40,635 nt of DNA, taken from positions 1 to 40,635 of the IMG/VR virus record IMGVR_UViG_3300020582_000018; one strand, 5' to 3'. The notes beneath the pieces were generated by a model, which did no database searches, was not told the origin of the DNA, and was given only the letters and a program-made list of their open reading frames with translations. Each line of letters starts with the position of its first letter. Within the stretch, counting starts at the first letter, position 1. Both the position numbers and the translations under genes were made by a program. The DNA comes from a virus. Shown here piece by piece: positions 13,180 through 21,999 of this stretch.

Positions 13180-16100
13180 TGACCGGATCATTACAGCTTG
13201 CAGGAGCGCAGAGTCAGAAACCACCGCGCTATGCCCCGCTATACACGTCGAGGTTTTGGAGCGGTTTAAACACTAATCGCTCTCCTCTTCGAAGTGCGGG
13301 GTCTGCATACGAGGAACGTTATCTCGGCACGCGGGGCGACGCACTTATCGATGGCAGTAATTGTGAAATTACGCCACGTCTGACGCTTGCTCGTAGGCCG
13401 GGCAATCCTGTCTATAATTCCAGCACTTTTGGCCCGGTAGATGCGTTTTATTCCTTCAGGGAATTTAACGCTACAACCGAGCAAATCCGTGTCATGGTGG
13501 ACGAAACCACTGCGCTATATGACGGAACTGCCAATTCACGAATTCTAGTATTCACAAAGAGTTCGGGTGCTGGGCAGTCTTTCATGCAGTCGGTCGGAAA
13601 CAATCTTTTCTTTGCCAACGGCATTGACCAAAAGAAATGGGTCCAGACGTTGTTTACCCGCAATGCGAGCGGGGCACTGCCGAACATTGCCAATAGCACA
13701 ACTCTGAGCACCGTCAGTACACCATTTCTGACGACGTATGTAATCGACAGCAACGGCAATCTTCAGCAATTGCTGGCAACTTCGCTTACAACGATTTCTA
13801 ACGTTGCGTATACTGCGCCGACCCTGACCTTGACAGTTGGTTCAACTGCCGGGATTACGGTCGGACAGAATTACGTTATCTGGAATATGGCAACGGCGGT
13901 GTGGTTGGACGGCATGACGATTAACGTCGTCACTGCGAGTGGCACTACCGTAACCGCGACGTTAGTTAATGCCGCTCACGCCAATTATGCTTCTGCCGCC
14001 GATACCGGAAATTTCACGGTTATTGGCGGGACGCCTTCGGCTGTAACTGGGGGCAGTGTTCCGACTTGGAACACGACAGTACCTGCTGCTGGCAATACTC
14101 CTCCGTGGCAGGGCGGATTCACAGTTGACGGTACGGCTATTTGGGTTAATCGCGGAAATCCCGTAGAAAATTGGGGGATAGCGCAAACTACTTCACCCCC
14201 GACGGTAACTGTGGGTTCGGCGTCTGCCGCGTGGCACGCGAACACGTACTATTCCTTGCCGGGCGTGGTAATTGACACTCGTAGCAGCAATAACAATATT
14301 TGGCAGGCGACGACTACTGGAACCACCGGTTCTACGATTTCATTTCCAACGTCTCCTTCTGTCGGCGATAATTTTACTGAAGGAACAATTGTCTGGCATT
14401 GCGTGGCGAACACTGCTTCGGCGGTCTGGGCCTCGCATACTAATTTTGCCTCTGGCGCTCTCATTGTAGAAACTGCCGGAGGAACGCCATGTCTGTTCCG
14501 GCTTTCCATCGCCCAACCTTCCGTTCAACTGTCCACGTTGATGACGGCGAAGTTTGTCGCTCACAGCGCTTCCGGCGTATTTGATGGTGACTGGGGCGGT
14601 TCGGTGGGCGCACCGGTTCTATTTGGCACGGCTACTCCGCTAGTAATTGCCGCGACCGCGACCAATATCAATTCGCATCTGTGGAATCGCTACAATACCT
14701 CCCTCCAGCCGATTGTGGTCTATACCCTTAACGGCGCGGGCGAGAGCAGCGCGGCTACCTCCACAACCCCGTGGGCGGGTGCTACAACGAACTGGGAAAT
14801 GATGCTGTTTGGGACCATGACCGTCAATCAGGCGGGTCCTGTCAGTTTTCTAGTTGGGCATAACGATGGGTTTTATCTTGGGATGGACGGCGGGGCGACG
14901 TACGTCTCGGGGCCGAATACCGGTTTGTCTACCCGTACTCTTAGCCCTTGGAATGGATATCCGCTGGTTGGTGGAAACAACGTTCCCGGCGATTTTAGCG
15001 CGGGTGAGACATTAACTGTAAACTGCCCAACCGCTGGTACGTACAATTTCGAATGGGCGTTCGCGCAAAAAGATACGTTCCAAGTATTCACGGTTACTGC
15101 GAACGGCGCTCAGATTACGCCCACTCCGCTTGAAACGGGAACGTCAATTCCCAGTTTTCCGGGATTCAGTAAAGCTTTTGCTCCCAATTACGCAAACATT
15201 GTCGAAACTCAAATCGGCAACCCAGCGGTTCCATCTGTTCCGGGGAGCAAGGCATACGAATGGGACAATTTAGGACCAGTTACAGATTTTGCGTGGCGGG
15301 CTAAAGTTGCCGTTACGTTGGCGAACACCACGATCACCGATCCGAATAATAACACCGAAGCGCCCTTCGAGGCTGGTGTTAGCGGAACGGTAACGCCGAC
15401 GTTTGCTACCGGCCTTAATCAGCTTACCAACGATAATCCAAATCTAGTTTGGATCAATAAAGGTCCAGCGTCCGCGCCAACTCCCGGCACGATTAGCGCT
15501 TTCAACGGCGGTTTTCAATACGTCGTAGCGTTAGTCAACACCATGACTAACACGGTTTCGAATGCTTCTGGGTTTAGTGTTGCGACAGGCAATTTCATCG
15601 GAGCTTCGGGAATCACCATTACCGGCGGGCTGCCCGCAACCGCAAACATCGATCCGCAATCCGATTGGGTCGCCATATTCAGAACAACGGATGGGCAAAC
15701 CACGCCGTTCCTCATTCCCGGAACTGGAAATTCGATCTATACCGTTCCTCTTTCTCAATATCTTCAGAATGGATACGTAGATAGCACCCCGGATACGGGG
15801 CTGAACAATTTAATTGAGGCTCCGATTGCGGGCGAGAACACCCCTCCGGCGAATGGCGCTCAAAATCTAACCTACCATCTCAGCCGCATCTTCTTCAGCG
15901 TCGGAAACACGGTTTATTGGACTTCTGGACCGGATGCGCCCGTAGGAAACGGAATCGAAGGTGTTGCCCCAGCGAATACCCAAGTATTTCCTTCGTTGGT
16001 GCGACGACTTGTTCCGACTACTGCCGGGTTGTTTGTATTTACGGTGTCCGATATATACGTAATCATCGGGCAGGGAACCGCCAGCAACCCAATTCAGCCC

Positions 16101-16895
16101 GCGTATCCGTATTTACAGGGCATTGGTCTATTGAACTACAACGCGCTTGATATTAATGGCGCGGATATGGGTTTCTACACGTCTGATAAGCGATTCGTTA
16201 TTCTGAATCCGTCCTCGGGTCCGTCAGACGTTGGATTTACGATTGGCAACGTAATTACGTCGATCAGTCCTACTGCTGCGTATGTTACGTGGCATTCTTC
16301 TGGGGAAGATTCGGCGTGGTTCATTTCTAATGGTTCGACTGGATGGTACCGAGTCAGCCCAACTCCTTCACCGGAGCAGGGAATCACATGGTCACCTTTT
16401 GCCTCCATTGTTGGCGGGGCGAAGGCGGTCCAATCAATTGAAACCTCGCCGGGCGTACACAATCTCTTGTTGGGGCCAACGACCTCCGGTCCTATTCTGA
16501 ATCGCAGCATCAGTTCATTTCAGGATAATAGCAGCAACTATTCGTGGTTTGCGACGGTCGGCAGTCATGTGCTGGCGAATCCCGGACAGCTGGCTGGCGT
16601 CATGTTTATATCCGTAGATTGCGTGGCGACGGGCACACAACCTTCAATAAGTGTTTTATTAGATGAATGTGTGCCGCAGTATACGGGCGCGTTTTCTCCA
16701 ATTAACAATCCTACCGAAGACCCACCAACATTGCACGAAAGCGCATCTCTATACTCTTTGCGATATTATTTATCTGAGACGGATCAACCCGCTGTTTGTC
16801 GCCACATGCAATGGCGCATTGACTTTCCTGCGGAAAATGTACAAAACGAGTTGTTATCTGCAACAGTCTATGGAGCTTTATTTGTGGAAAGCTAA
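13179..16895 (+). CDS. Large tail protein, nozzle-like, with PA14-like insert
   Basis: A protein of 1238 residues starting at ATG 13179, which overlaps the previous stop. The N-terminal section (LYTSRFWSGLNTNRSPLR, then ITPRLTLARRPGNPV) is characteristic of large podoviral tail tube/nozzle proteins. Residues about 500-660 look like a PA14-type sugar-binding domain (MLFGTMTVNQAGPVSFLVGH, then DGFYLGMDGG). The C-terminal third has propeller-like repeats (ISRIFFSVGNTVYWTSG, LFVFTVSDIYVIIG, GFYTSDKRFVILN). A T7 gp12-like nozzle role is inferred from size, position and the repeat region. The PA14-like insert may bind host glycans. Confidence 0.6.
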   Translation: MTGSLQLAGAQSQKPPRYAPLYTSRFWSGLNTNRSPLRSAGSAYEERYLGTRGDALIDGSNCEITPRLTLARRPGNPVYNSSTFGPVDAFYSFREFNATTEQIRVMVDETTALYDGTANSRILVFTKSSGAGQSFMQSVGNNLFFANGIDQKKWVQTLFTRNASGALPNIANSTTLSTVSTPFLTTYVIDSNGNLQQLLATSLTTISNVAYTAPTLTLTVGSTAGITVGQNYVIWNMATAVWLDGMTINVVTASGTTVTATLVNAAHANYASAADTGNFTVIGGTPSAVTGGSVPTWNTTVPAAGNTPPWQGGFTVDGTAIWVNRGNPVENWGIAQTTSPPTVTVGSASAAWHANTYYSLPGVVIDTRSSNNNIWQATTTGTTGSTISFPTSPSVGDNFTEGTIVWHCVANTASAVWASHTNFASGALIVETAGGTPCLFRLSIAQPSVQLSTLMTAKFVAHSASGVFDGDWGGSVGAPVLFGTATPLVIAATATNINSHLWNRYNTSLQPIVVYTLNGAGESSAATSTTPWAGATTNWEMMLFGTMTVNQAGPVSFLVGHNDGFYLGMDGGATYVSGPNTGLSTRTLSPWNGYPLVGGNNVPGDFSAGETLTVNCPTAGTYNFEWAFAQKDTFQVFTVTANGAQITPTPLETGTSIPSFPGFSKAFAPNYANIVETQIGNPAVPSVPGSKAYEWDNLGPVTDFAWRAKVAVTLANTTITDPNNNTEAPFEAGVSGTVTPTFATGLNQLTNDNPNLVWINKGPASAPTPGTISAFNGGFQYVVALVNTMTNTVSNASGFSVATGNFIGASGITITGGLPATANIDPQSDWVAIFRTTDGQTTPFLIPGTGNSIYTVPLSQYLQNGYVDSTPDTGLNNLIEAPIAGENTPPANGAQNLTYHLSRIFFSVGNTVYWTSGPDAPVGNGIEGVAPANTQVFPSLVRRLVPTTAGLFVFTVSDIYVIIGQGTASNPIQPAYPYLQGIGLLNYNALDINGADMGFYTSDKRFVILNPSSGPSDVGFTIGNVITSISPTAAYVTWHSSGEDSAWFISNGSTGWYRVSPTPSPEQGITWSPFASIVGGAKAVQSIETSPGVHNLLLGPTTSGPILNRSISSFQDNSSNYSWFATVGSHVLANPGQLAGVMFISVDCVATGTQPSISVLLDECVPQYTGAFSPINNPTEDPPTLHESASLYSLRYYLSETDQPAVCRHMQWRIDFPAENVQNELLSATVYGALFVES

Positions 16896-17398
16896 GGTAA
16901 GTGCGTCCAGTAATGATAATGTACGACATGGCTAATGGTAGTTTCGCCAACATTAAATAAGTCGGCCAATGCTCTGAGAGTTAATCCGTCTCTTCGTAAT
17001 TTTCGAATTTGTAGAACTTTGTCATCAGTTAATTTGACATTGCTACGAGATGGGAATTTTAATCCAGTATCAAAAGCGTGTTGAATATTTTTGGAACGAG
17101 TGGTCCATTCTAAATTAGTTGCTTTGTTATTGGCCTTAACTCCGTCCTTGTGATTAATTTCAGGATAATTATTTGGATTGGATACAAACGCGGCGGCGAC
17201 TATTCTATGAAGTTTTAATGTTCGACTGATGCCATGCTGATGCAGATGGATTCTGGCATATCCTAAATTATCAATAGCGGGAGTCAATATTCGCCCTGCG
17301 CGGCAACCCTGCCCGCCAGAACTTCTTCGAACTTGTCCATAATTGGACACTTCATAGGTACTTTCGTAACCAATAACGGGAAGCCATTTTTCAGTCAT
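16892..17398 (-). CDS. NUMOD4/HNH homing endonuclease
   Basis: About 168 residues, read against the surrounding plus-strand operon. The N-terminus (WLPVIGYESTYEVSNYGQVRR) is a NUMOD4 DNA-binding segment. The centre has the HNH core LHRIVAAAFVSNP, EINHKDGVKANNKATNLEWTT. The end has a helix-turn-helix-like part (LTLRALADLFNVGETTISHV). ATG 17398 is chosen because an extended -10 box ends at 17405; ATGs at 17404 and 17425 are alternatives. It overlaps the nozzle gene end by four bases. It has a broken relative 1.1 kb away. One copy of the dispersed palindrome lies inside it (17333-17350). Confidence 0.8.
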   Translation of the reverse strand: MTEKWLPVIGYESTYEVSNYGQVRRSSGGQGCRAGRILTPAIDNLGYARIHLHQHGISRTLKLHRIVAAAFVSNPNNYPEINHKDGVKANNKATNLEWTTRSKNIQHAFDTGLKFPSRSNVKLTDDKVLQIRKLRRDGLTLRALADLFNVGETTISHVVHYHYWTHLP

Positions 17399-17404
17399 TT
17401 TCAT

Positions 17405-17413
17405 ATTATACCA
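17405..17413 (-). promoter_or_regulatory. Extended -10 promoter for the inserted HNH gene
   Basis: Read on the minus strand, TGG-TATAAT is a perfect extended -10 element. No -35 is visible, which extended -10 promoters tolerate. The predicted start falls at or near ATG 17398, so the mRNA would be leaderless or nearly so. Confidence 0.5.
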
Positions 17414-18111
17414 TGATTGATACATTAAATAGAGGGCTAAATGTTGATATGTCGAAATATCGACAGATCGAGGTACCCCCGCCCTCGTCCCCAGAAATAG
17501 AAGAATATTTGCTCCCGCCTCGTAACGTCATCCAGATTTGTTCTCTGCCGAATTTGCCGGGCATTTTCCCTTCGACCAACAACATCATTGATTTCCATGT
17601 TGGCGGTAAAGTTCCTCAGTTTCGCGCACCGCTGGCCGCCCCGGTAACTTCTCAAGGATCGTCTACAACTACAACCGCCGTTATTACAGCGACTAGTTCC
17701 GGCGGTTCTACAACGCCCGGCAATCCTCCGACTTCAAAAACAGCCTCGATAACAACCCCTATTATCATTTCAGGGAATACGTTTCAAGGCACGATTTTAC
17801 TGGCGAAGTCGTTTTTATTGTATACGCTGGCCGTCAATAATGCTTGCCGGGTCCGGCTGTATTCTACGTCTTCCGCGCAATCTACCGATCTATCACGCGG
17901 ACTAGGAATTCCGATAGGACTGGCCACCGGACAGGGAATTATCTCGGATGTTGAAATCGACTCAGCTCCTACGATATTCCAATATACGAATACCGATGGA
18001 TCGAATGGTGACAATCCACAAGGCAATGTCGTGTATGTAACTATTACTAATTTAAGTTTATCGAACGTCGCTATAACAGCGACCATTACGTATATCCCCT
18101 TACAATCCTAA
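17413..18111 (+). CDS. Virion protein with C-terminal beta domain
   Basis: Up to 232 residues. The N-terminal part includes YLLPPRNVIQICSLPNLPGIFPS. A low-complexity serine/threonine linker (about 75-108) separates it from a beta-rich domain (ILLAKSFLLYTLAVNNACRVRLYST ... VVYVTITNLSLSNVAITATITYIP). The RVRLY layout recurs in uncharacterised phage tail proteins. ATG 17413 lies within the promoter of the opposing HNH gene; ATG 17449, with AGAGGG upstream, is an alternative start. It is coupled to the next gene by TAATG. Confidence 0.6.
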   Translation: MIDTLNRGLNVDMSKYRQIEVPPPSSPEIEEYLLPPRNVIQICSLPNLPGIFPSTNNIIDFHVGGKVPQFRAPLAAPVTSQGSSTTTTAVITATSSGGSTTPGNPPTSKTASITTPIIISGNTFQGTILLAKSFLLYTLAVNNACRVRLYSTSSAQSTDLSRGLGIPIGLATGQGIISDVEIDSAPTIFQYTNTDGSNGDNPQGNVVYVTITNLSLSNVAITATITYIPLQS

Positions 18112-18485
18112 TGATATTAAGAACCTTAGACGAGAACGATAAAGCATTATTGGCCGAATGGATCGCGGCGGAGCCCGATCACAGCAATAGTACACCTGAT
18201 TTTTACTATACGCCGGGTACGAAAACTATTCTTTATTCTGATGAACAAGGTCCGGTCTGCGTGGTTCGATATTCATCGTCCCTTCGCCTCGATATCGATT
18301 TTTCACCCACTGCTGGGAAAGATAGAATTAAGAAAATGCTTTCGGCCAATTTACCGGAAGTTGTGAATCAAGCAAAAGCACAAGGTTTTAGTGAATTAGT
18401 TTTTGACAGTACGTCAAAAGCGCTGATTCGGTTCTGTGAAAAATTAGGATTTACAGTTTGTCCTGATTATCGGAAAACCTTTTAA
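18111..18485 (+). CDS. GNAT-like N-acetyltransferase
   Basis: A protein of 124 residues. It has a short beta/alpha layout ending in VFDSTSKALIRFCEKLGFTVCPDYRKTF, the FCEKLGF segment being typical of the C-terminal half of GNAT acetyltransferases. The acetyl-CoA loop (R/Q-x-x-G-x-A) is poorly conserved; the nearest equivalent is SPTAGKDRIKKML. The substrate is unknown. Proteins of this kind occur between tail genes of several phages. The start overlaps the previous stop. Confidence 0.55.
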   Translation: MILRTLDENDKALLAEWIAAEPDHSNSTPDFYYTPGTKTILYSDEQGPVCVVRYSSSLRLDIDFSPTAGKDRIKKMLSANLPEVVNQAKAQGFSELVFDSTSKALIRFCEKLGFTVCPDYRKTF

Positions 18486-18986
18486 TCAACGTGTTTCCAT
18501 ATTTGCCGATGGCAAATTGAACTGAGCGTTGATTCGCTAAGTTTAAACATTGAAGACAGTTGGCGAAGTAAATAACCTTCCGCTCGCAACTGTCGAATCC
18601 GCTTCACGTCCTCTTCGGATATCTTTGATTGGCTGTGTGCTGATCCAACAGATGCGAGGCCCGTTTGGTAGGCGTGGGTCTCGTTTTCCGAACGAGTTGA
18701 CCATTCTAAATTACATGCTCGATTGTCTGTTTTAATTCCATTGATATGGTTTACCTTCTGATTTGTTATCCGGATTAGGAACAAATGTGACGGCGATCAA
18801 TCGTGACACACATATTTGTTAATTTGTTTTCCATTATCAACATGCCATACAAACACGATGATAACCAATATTGTTTGTAGATGGAGTTAGAACTTGAGAT
18901 TTTCCTATTCTACGAATATGCCCGTCAGTGGATGCTTCATAAAACTTGTCATATCCGGGAATTGGTTTCCAAACTGGCTTAATCAT
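18482..18986 (-). pseudogene. Degenerate NUMOD4/HNH homing endonuclease, three frameshifts
   Basis: Reading from ATG 18986 gives a NUMOD4 start (VWKPIPGYDKFYEASTDGHIRR) that stops after 49 residues near 18839. Homology continues in a second frame (HVDNGKQINKYVCH), then a third (RLIAVTFVPNPDNKS), and then a fourth section (VNHINGIKTDNRACNLEWSTRS) that runs to 18482 with the C-terminal helix-turn-helix-like part intact. At least three single-base shifts are needed to restore the protein. It aligns along its length with the intact gene at 16892. It fills the gap between the acetyltransferase-like gene and the gene at 19016. Confidence 0.8.
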
Positions 18987-19015
18987 CCAAATATGATATC
19001 ACATAAGGCGCGATA

Positions 19016-19810
19016 ATGCAATATATTTATACAACAATAACCGTCGATATGGTATCAGGCCAAGTCCTTGAGAAAGAAGGATTTTGGTACGACGGATTGA
19101 CTGAATTAGCTTGTGGAGCCGGAACCGACCAAAAGCAAATCTATAATCAGCAGCTTGACAATCTAAATAGTCTAAGCAATCGCGCTCAACAAATATTTGG
19201 GGATTCGTCAAATATTTTCAATAGCTTAACCGCTGGTTTTGAACCAATTGCCGCAGCCGGTCCCGGTCAAAACGGATTTACCGCACCGGAATTGGCTAAT
19301 CTTCAATCTCAAGCCATTACGCAGACCGGGCAGGCTTATCGTAATGCTGCACAGGCCGCCGGAGAACGATCTGCCGCAGCGGGTGGAGGAAATGCTTTAC
19401 TTCCAAGTGGCACTACTGCTCAGTTGCAAGCAAATATTGCACAAGCTGGAGCTGGCCAAACCGCCAACGAACTGTCAAATATTAATCTACAAAATGCCCA
19501 AGTCGGCAGACAAAATTGGTTGTCAGCTGCTGGAATTTTATCCGGTGCTCCCAATGTATTTAATCCTGCCATAAGTGCGGGGAATTCGGTTACTGGAGCA
19601 GGATCGGCGACTGCAAATACGGCAAATCAAATTGCTCAGCAAGACAATTCTTGGATGAATGTCGTTGGCGGGGCGCTCGGGGGGATCACCAGTGGACTTA
19701 CTAGCGGCTTGATGAAGGGCAGTAGCGGCGGCTCTGGTGGCGGGGGCGGAGGAGGATTCCTTCCGTCGGATTCAGGTGGTTGGGGCGACGTAGGTTCATC
19801 GACAGGATAA
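19016..19810 (+). CDS. Putative internal virion (ejection) protein, 264 aa
   Basis: An alanine-, glutamine- and asparagine-rich helical protein. The core APELANLQSQAITQTGQAYRNAAQAAGERSAAAGGGNALLPSG is typical of small internal virion proteins that precede larger ejection proteins in podovirus-like gene orders. The C-terminus is glycine-rich (about 235-255). It begins with MQYIYTTITVD; no strong ribosome site is visible, probably because the pseudogene insertion lies just upstream. The next two genes are the likely partners in a DNA-ejection complex. The assignment is by composition and position. Confidence 0.55.
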   Translation: MQYIYTTITVDMVSGQVLEKEGFWYDGLTELACGAGTDQKQIYNQQLDNLNSLSNRAQQIFGDSSNIFNSLTAGFEPIAAAGPGQNGFTAPELANLQSQAITQTGQAYRNAAQAAGERSAAAGGGNALLPSGTTAQLQANIAQAGAGQTANELSNINLQNAQVGRQNWLSAAGILSGAPNVFNPAISAGNSVTGAGSATANTANQIAQQDNSWMNVVGGALGGITSGLTSGLMKGSSGGSGGGGGGGFLPSDSGGWGDVGSSTG

Positions 19811-19812
19811 TT

Positions 19813-21999
19813 ATGGCAGATGATGATCAGGTAATAGAAGCACCAGAAGTAGACGAGTCTCCCGAACCGGATCAGTCCAGTTCTGGACAACCTCCGGTCG
19901 CTGCCGCGCCGATGGCTCCGCCTGCCCAGCCGCAGGGTCCGCCCATTCAGGTCGTAGCCGCGCATCCAAAGGCGAATCTTTTTCATAATCTCTTGAACGC
20001 TCTGGGGGGCGGGGATCAAACGCAATATTCCGTCGATCCACAAACTGGGGCGATGTCGGTTACCCGTGTTCCTCAAACTTCTGGCCAATTGGCTAAGGGA
20101 ATCCTAGCCGGTGCCCTCACGGGAATGTTCGCGGGCGCGGGGGAGCGCGGTCCCGGAAGCGAAGGTCGATCCGCCGCCGCTGGATTCGCCGCCGCACAAC
20201 AGCAACGCAATGCTGTTCAGGCACAGAACCAAGCAATGGCTAAGGAAGATTTTGAGCGCCAGCAACAGGCCAAAGTCCGCCAAGCGCAGATTATGAAGGC
20301 GAATTTCGACGCCATGAAATCTGCTTACGCTATCGGCAAGGAAAACGACGAACAGAAAGATAAAATCGTTTCCAATCATGCCGATGATTTGGCTCAGTGG
20401 GCTAATACTGGAGCGGTTAAAGACAAAGACGTTCCGTCCGATCAATTGATGAAGAAAGGTTACGATCCGTCCAAATATATCGCAGTGCCGGATGGTAAAG
20501 TTGCTGTCTTCAAACCGGATGGCTCGCGGGCGACGGACGAAAATGGCGTTCCGCTTTCTCAACTGACGTACAGCGTTATCGACGGAACTACGCAGGCCCC
20601 GCTTACGCAAGAAAAATATGACAAGATGGTGAAATACGGCCTTCAGAAGCAGGGATCGTCTACACAAATTCCTGAAGGTGCAACCGTTTCTTCCGCAGTT
20701 CTGGCCCAAATGAATCATCGTATGGACCTCGTTGATCAGACGCAGAATGAGATTGATAAGGCCATTGGACCGGGCAAAGTTAATGTAGTGGACAAGATCA
20801 AAGAGAATCCGGGATTATTGCCCGCCATTGAAGCCTACCACAACGATGGTTCCTCTACAGAAATCGACAATCAGATTAATAACCTTCAGGCAAAGAATCC
20901 TCAAGCTGCGGGGCTTATGCGTAGTTTGGTGGGTAAAGACGAACTCGAAGGTCTCAAGGAAAAACGCGAGGATCGTATCGCTGCTGGAAAAGCCGCAGCT
21001 ACGGAAACCGCACGAATCAACGCCGAAGAAGGCACTCCAACTGGAAAAGCAAAAGCTAAGAAAGAATCTCAGCAACTAACTAACGAACAACTCGAAGGCC
21101 AAATTAAGCAACTAGATTTGGCTAAGAAAAAAGCCGAAGCCGCGCCCGCAAATACTCAACACGGCCCACTTGAGAACGGTATCGATAATACGTATATAAA
21201 TAGCTTACCTTCGGAAAAACAAAACGCAGTGCGTTTGATTGGCAAAGGAACCATTCCATATACTGCTCAAGCCCTGCGTACTTCGGTAGGTCAGAATTAT
21301 TTAGAAATCCTCGCCAATGCTTTCCCCGGAGATGCTACTCATCCGGGATTCGATGCTTCTCGTTTTCCAATATACGAGAAAACTCGTATGGGATTTACTT
21401 CGGGCAAAGAAGCTCAAGGTACCCGAGCATTTAGCACAGCAATGGAACACTTGAAGGAGGCAAATGACAATATCAGTGCCCTTTCTACCATTGGCGGATT
21501 AAAGGATTTAACTCAAATCGGAGCGTTCGGTTCTTCTGCTCGTCAACAAGCGAATCGTCTAAACGTGGCAAAAGATGCGGTCGGAGAAGAACTAGCAAAA
21601 GCGTATAAAGCGGGTGTAGCCGATAAAAATGAAGTTGAAGGTTGGAAAGATAAGTTGAATACCAATGTTCCTAGTAAATTGAAAGATAATATTCAAGAAG
21701 TTGCCCGACTACTCAAAGGTCAATTCGATTCTTTGCAGTCTCAATGGGATAATGGCTCTCCTCCGGGGATGGTTTCTCCATTGAATAATTTGATTTCGCC
21801 GCAAGCACAAAAAGCCTATAAAGGCATCATTGGGCAAGATATCGGATATGGCACGTCGGCAGGGAGCGCACAGAATCCGCCAGCAGCCCCGCAATCTCAT
21901 ACATTTAGTCTCAGCGCGTGGCAGAAAGCCAATCCTACCGGCGATGCGAATGCTGCTAAAGCCGCCGCGCAAGCTCAAGGATATCAGGTCACAAATTAA
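19813..21999 (+). CDS. Putative internal virion (ejection) protein, 728 aa
   Basis: ATG 19813 is preferred to an upstream in-frame ATG (19780) because AGGA lies five bases before it. The N-terminus is acidic and proline-rich (about 1-55). Residues about 60-125 have a hydrophobic glycine/alanine patch (GILAGALTGMFAGAG) that could insert into membrane. The rest is long charged helices (AAQQQRNAVQAQNQAMAKEDFERQQQAK). This layout fits proteins ejected with DNA to form a channel across the envelope. A palindrome copy lies at 19873-19890. The stop overlaps the next start. Confidence 0.55.
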   Translation: MADDDQVIEAPEVDESPEPDQSSSGQPPVAAAPMAPPAQPQGPPIQVVAAHPKANLFHNLLNALGGGDQTQYSVDPQTGAMSVTRVPQTSGQLAKGILAGALTGMFAGAGERGPGSEGRSAAAGFAAAQQQRNAVQAQNQAMAKEDFERQQQAKVRQAQIMKANFDAMKSAYAIGKENDEQKDKIVSNHADDLAQWANTGAVKDKDVPSDQLMKKGYDPSKYIAVPDGKVAVFKPDGSRATDENGVPLSQLTYSVIDGTTQAPLTQEKYDKMVKYGLQKQGSSTQIPEGATVSSAVLAQMNHRMDLVDQTQNEIDKAIGPGKVNVVDKIKENPGLLPAIEAYHNDGSSTEIDNQINNLQAKNPQAAGLMRSLVGKDELEGLKEKREDRIAAGKAAATETARINAEEGTPTGKAKAKKESQQLTNEQLEGQIKQLDLAKKKAEAAPANTQHGPLENGIDNTYINSLPSEKQNAVRLIGKGTIPYTAQALRTSVGQNYLEILANAFPGDATHPGFDASRFPIYEKTRMGFTSGKEAQGTRAFSTAMEHLKEANDNISALSTIGGLKDLTQIGAFGSSARQQANRLNVAKDAVGEELAKAYKAGVADKNEVEGWKDKLNTNVPSKLKDNIQEVARLLKGQFDSLQSQWDNGSPPGMVSPLNNLISPQAQKAYKGIIGQDIGYGTSAGSAQNPPAAPQSHTFSLSAWQKANPTGDANAAKAAAQAQGYQVTN

